Shown: piece after piece, positions 63,434 through 64,000 of the stretch | How positions within the stretch are numbered: the first letter of the stretch is position 1 | Layout: each line of letters opens with the position of its first letter | Assembly (NCBI GenBank): GCA_014156375.1 | Contig: RQJH01000002.1 | Location: 1,146,331 to 1,210,330 of the forward strand | DNA from: Enterobacteriaceae bacterium 89 | GTDB lineage: Bacteria; Pseudomonadota; Gammaproteobacteria; Enterobacterales; Enterobacteriaceae | DNA: 64,000 bases | Reading direction: 5' to 3' | Position numbers and translations under genes: made by a program | The notes under the pieces: generated by a model | The model's database searches: none | Told to the model about the DNA's origin: nothing | What the model saw: the letters and a program-made list of their open reading frames with translations, nothing else

Positions 63434-63515
63434 AACTGGCCCTTATTGGTGTCGTTGTTGTGTATCAACCCAATATAGGGGGCGTGACAGCGAACTGTCA
63501 CGCAAAAAATCAGCC

Positions 63516-64000
63516 TCAGACCAGCAGTTCTGCCGCCAGCCTTGCGACCAGCACATTCGACAATAAGACGGGAACATCCAGCGCTTTTTGCAATACATCG
63601 CGATGGTGCTGATGAAAACCGAGGCAGTCCAGCATCAGCACGTCCGCCCCTTCGCCCAACAGCTTCTGCCCGGCGGAAATCAGCTCTTCATCGTTGCCGT
63701 GGATCGGATTCGCCAGCGCATAATGCGGAGCGTTCTGCAACGCCTGCCACTTGATACGCTGCGTTTTCATCAGTTCAGGGATCGGTACGATGACGCCAAC
63801 CTGGTGTCCGTCGACGATAGAGTTAACCAGCGGAGGGATGATGCGCTGTGGCTCAATCAGAATCGCCTTACGGGCGACGAGGCCGCTGACGGGGGCGGTG
63901 CTCATCAGCAAAATGACGTCGTAGTCCTGATTGTCGAGTACCTCTACCAGCGCCTGCAGGTCGCGTTCAACCTTCTGCCGGGAGAGTTCGGCCAGGCGGT
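63516..64000 (-). CDS. aroM: AroM family protein, C-terminal part
   Basis: The gene runs off the right edge; the last 160 residues are present (E. coli 225 in total). It contains [28 protein letters not shown] and [31 protein letters not shown], the Asp/Glu-racemase-like fold. It lies near the TyrR/shikimate genes in E. coli, but its own function is not known. Confidence 0.95.
   Translation of the reverse strand, partial: RLAELSRQKVERDLQALVEVLDNQDYDVILLMSTAPVSGLVARKAILIEPQRIIPPLVNSIVDGHQVGVIVPIPELMKTQRIKWQALQNAPHYALANPIHGNDEELISAGQKLLGEGADVLMLDCLGFHQHHRDVLQKALDVPVLLSNVLVARLAAELLV

Overview
The window is chromosomal DNA of an Enterobacteriaceae species close to Enterobacter, Lelliottia or Leclercia. 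That placement rests on nearly full-length matches to E. coli K-12 core proteins, on core gene order, on REP/BIME and ERIC repeats, and on an AhpC/TSA-type peroxiredoxin next to acpH. The species cannot be fixed from the sequence alone. Read in this direction it runs opposite to the E. coli map, from the dnaX/acrAB region to the sbcDC/aroM region. Comparisons with E. coli are from memory of its gene order, not from an alignment.

Left third (1-28.9 kb). dnaX (partial), apt, ybaN, priC, ybaM, mscK, acrR, acrAB, tomB-hha, maa and ylaC follow the E. coli order. A block not found there in E. coli comes next: a MocR-type regulator divergent from a GNAT acetyltransferase, a Zur-type rpmE2-rpmJ2 pair of zinc-sparing ribosomal proteins, and a PTS EIIBC permease with an enolase-superfamily dehydratase and a GntR/HutC regulator. 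pdeB (ylaB) and ybaA are core. A second accessory block then holds a YczE/MocR divergent pair, a ribbon-helix-helix two-gene module and an AHSA1-type protein. The 4.5S RNA gene ffs, an unrecognised ORF, atl, ybaY and tesB close this part.

Middle (28.9-44.7 kb). tesB lies about 40 bp from pgpA. In E. coli some 30 genes, including dxs, ispA, clpPX and lon, separate these two, so this is a clear synteny break. Then follow thiL-nusB-ribH-ribD-nrdR, yajI and tsx. In place of yajD there are an M24-like protein and a WYL regulator/VOC protein pair. The queA-tgt-yajC-secD-secF operon, acpH and a peroxiredoxin preceded by a near-consensus OxyR site follow.

Right third (44.7-64 kb). A LysR-controlled amidohydrolase / ABM-domain / isochorismatase-like cluster is inserted between the peroxiredoxin gene and malZ. 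Core genes follow: malZ, proY, brnQ, phoBR, sbcDC, mak, rdgC, ppnP and aroM (partial). An ERIC element lies between the Pho box and the phoB start codon.

The core genes serve replication and repair (dnaX, priC, sbcDC, rdgC), multidrug efflux, riboflavin and thiamine cofactor synthesis, queuosine tRNA modification and Sec secretion, and phosphate sensing. The accessory blocks each look like a regulator placed next to its target, usually with a visible palindromic or repeated operator between divergent genes. No phage, IS element, CRISPR array or tRNA gene was seen.
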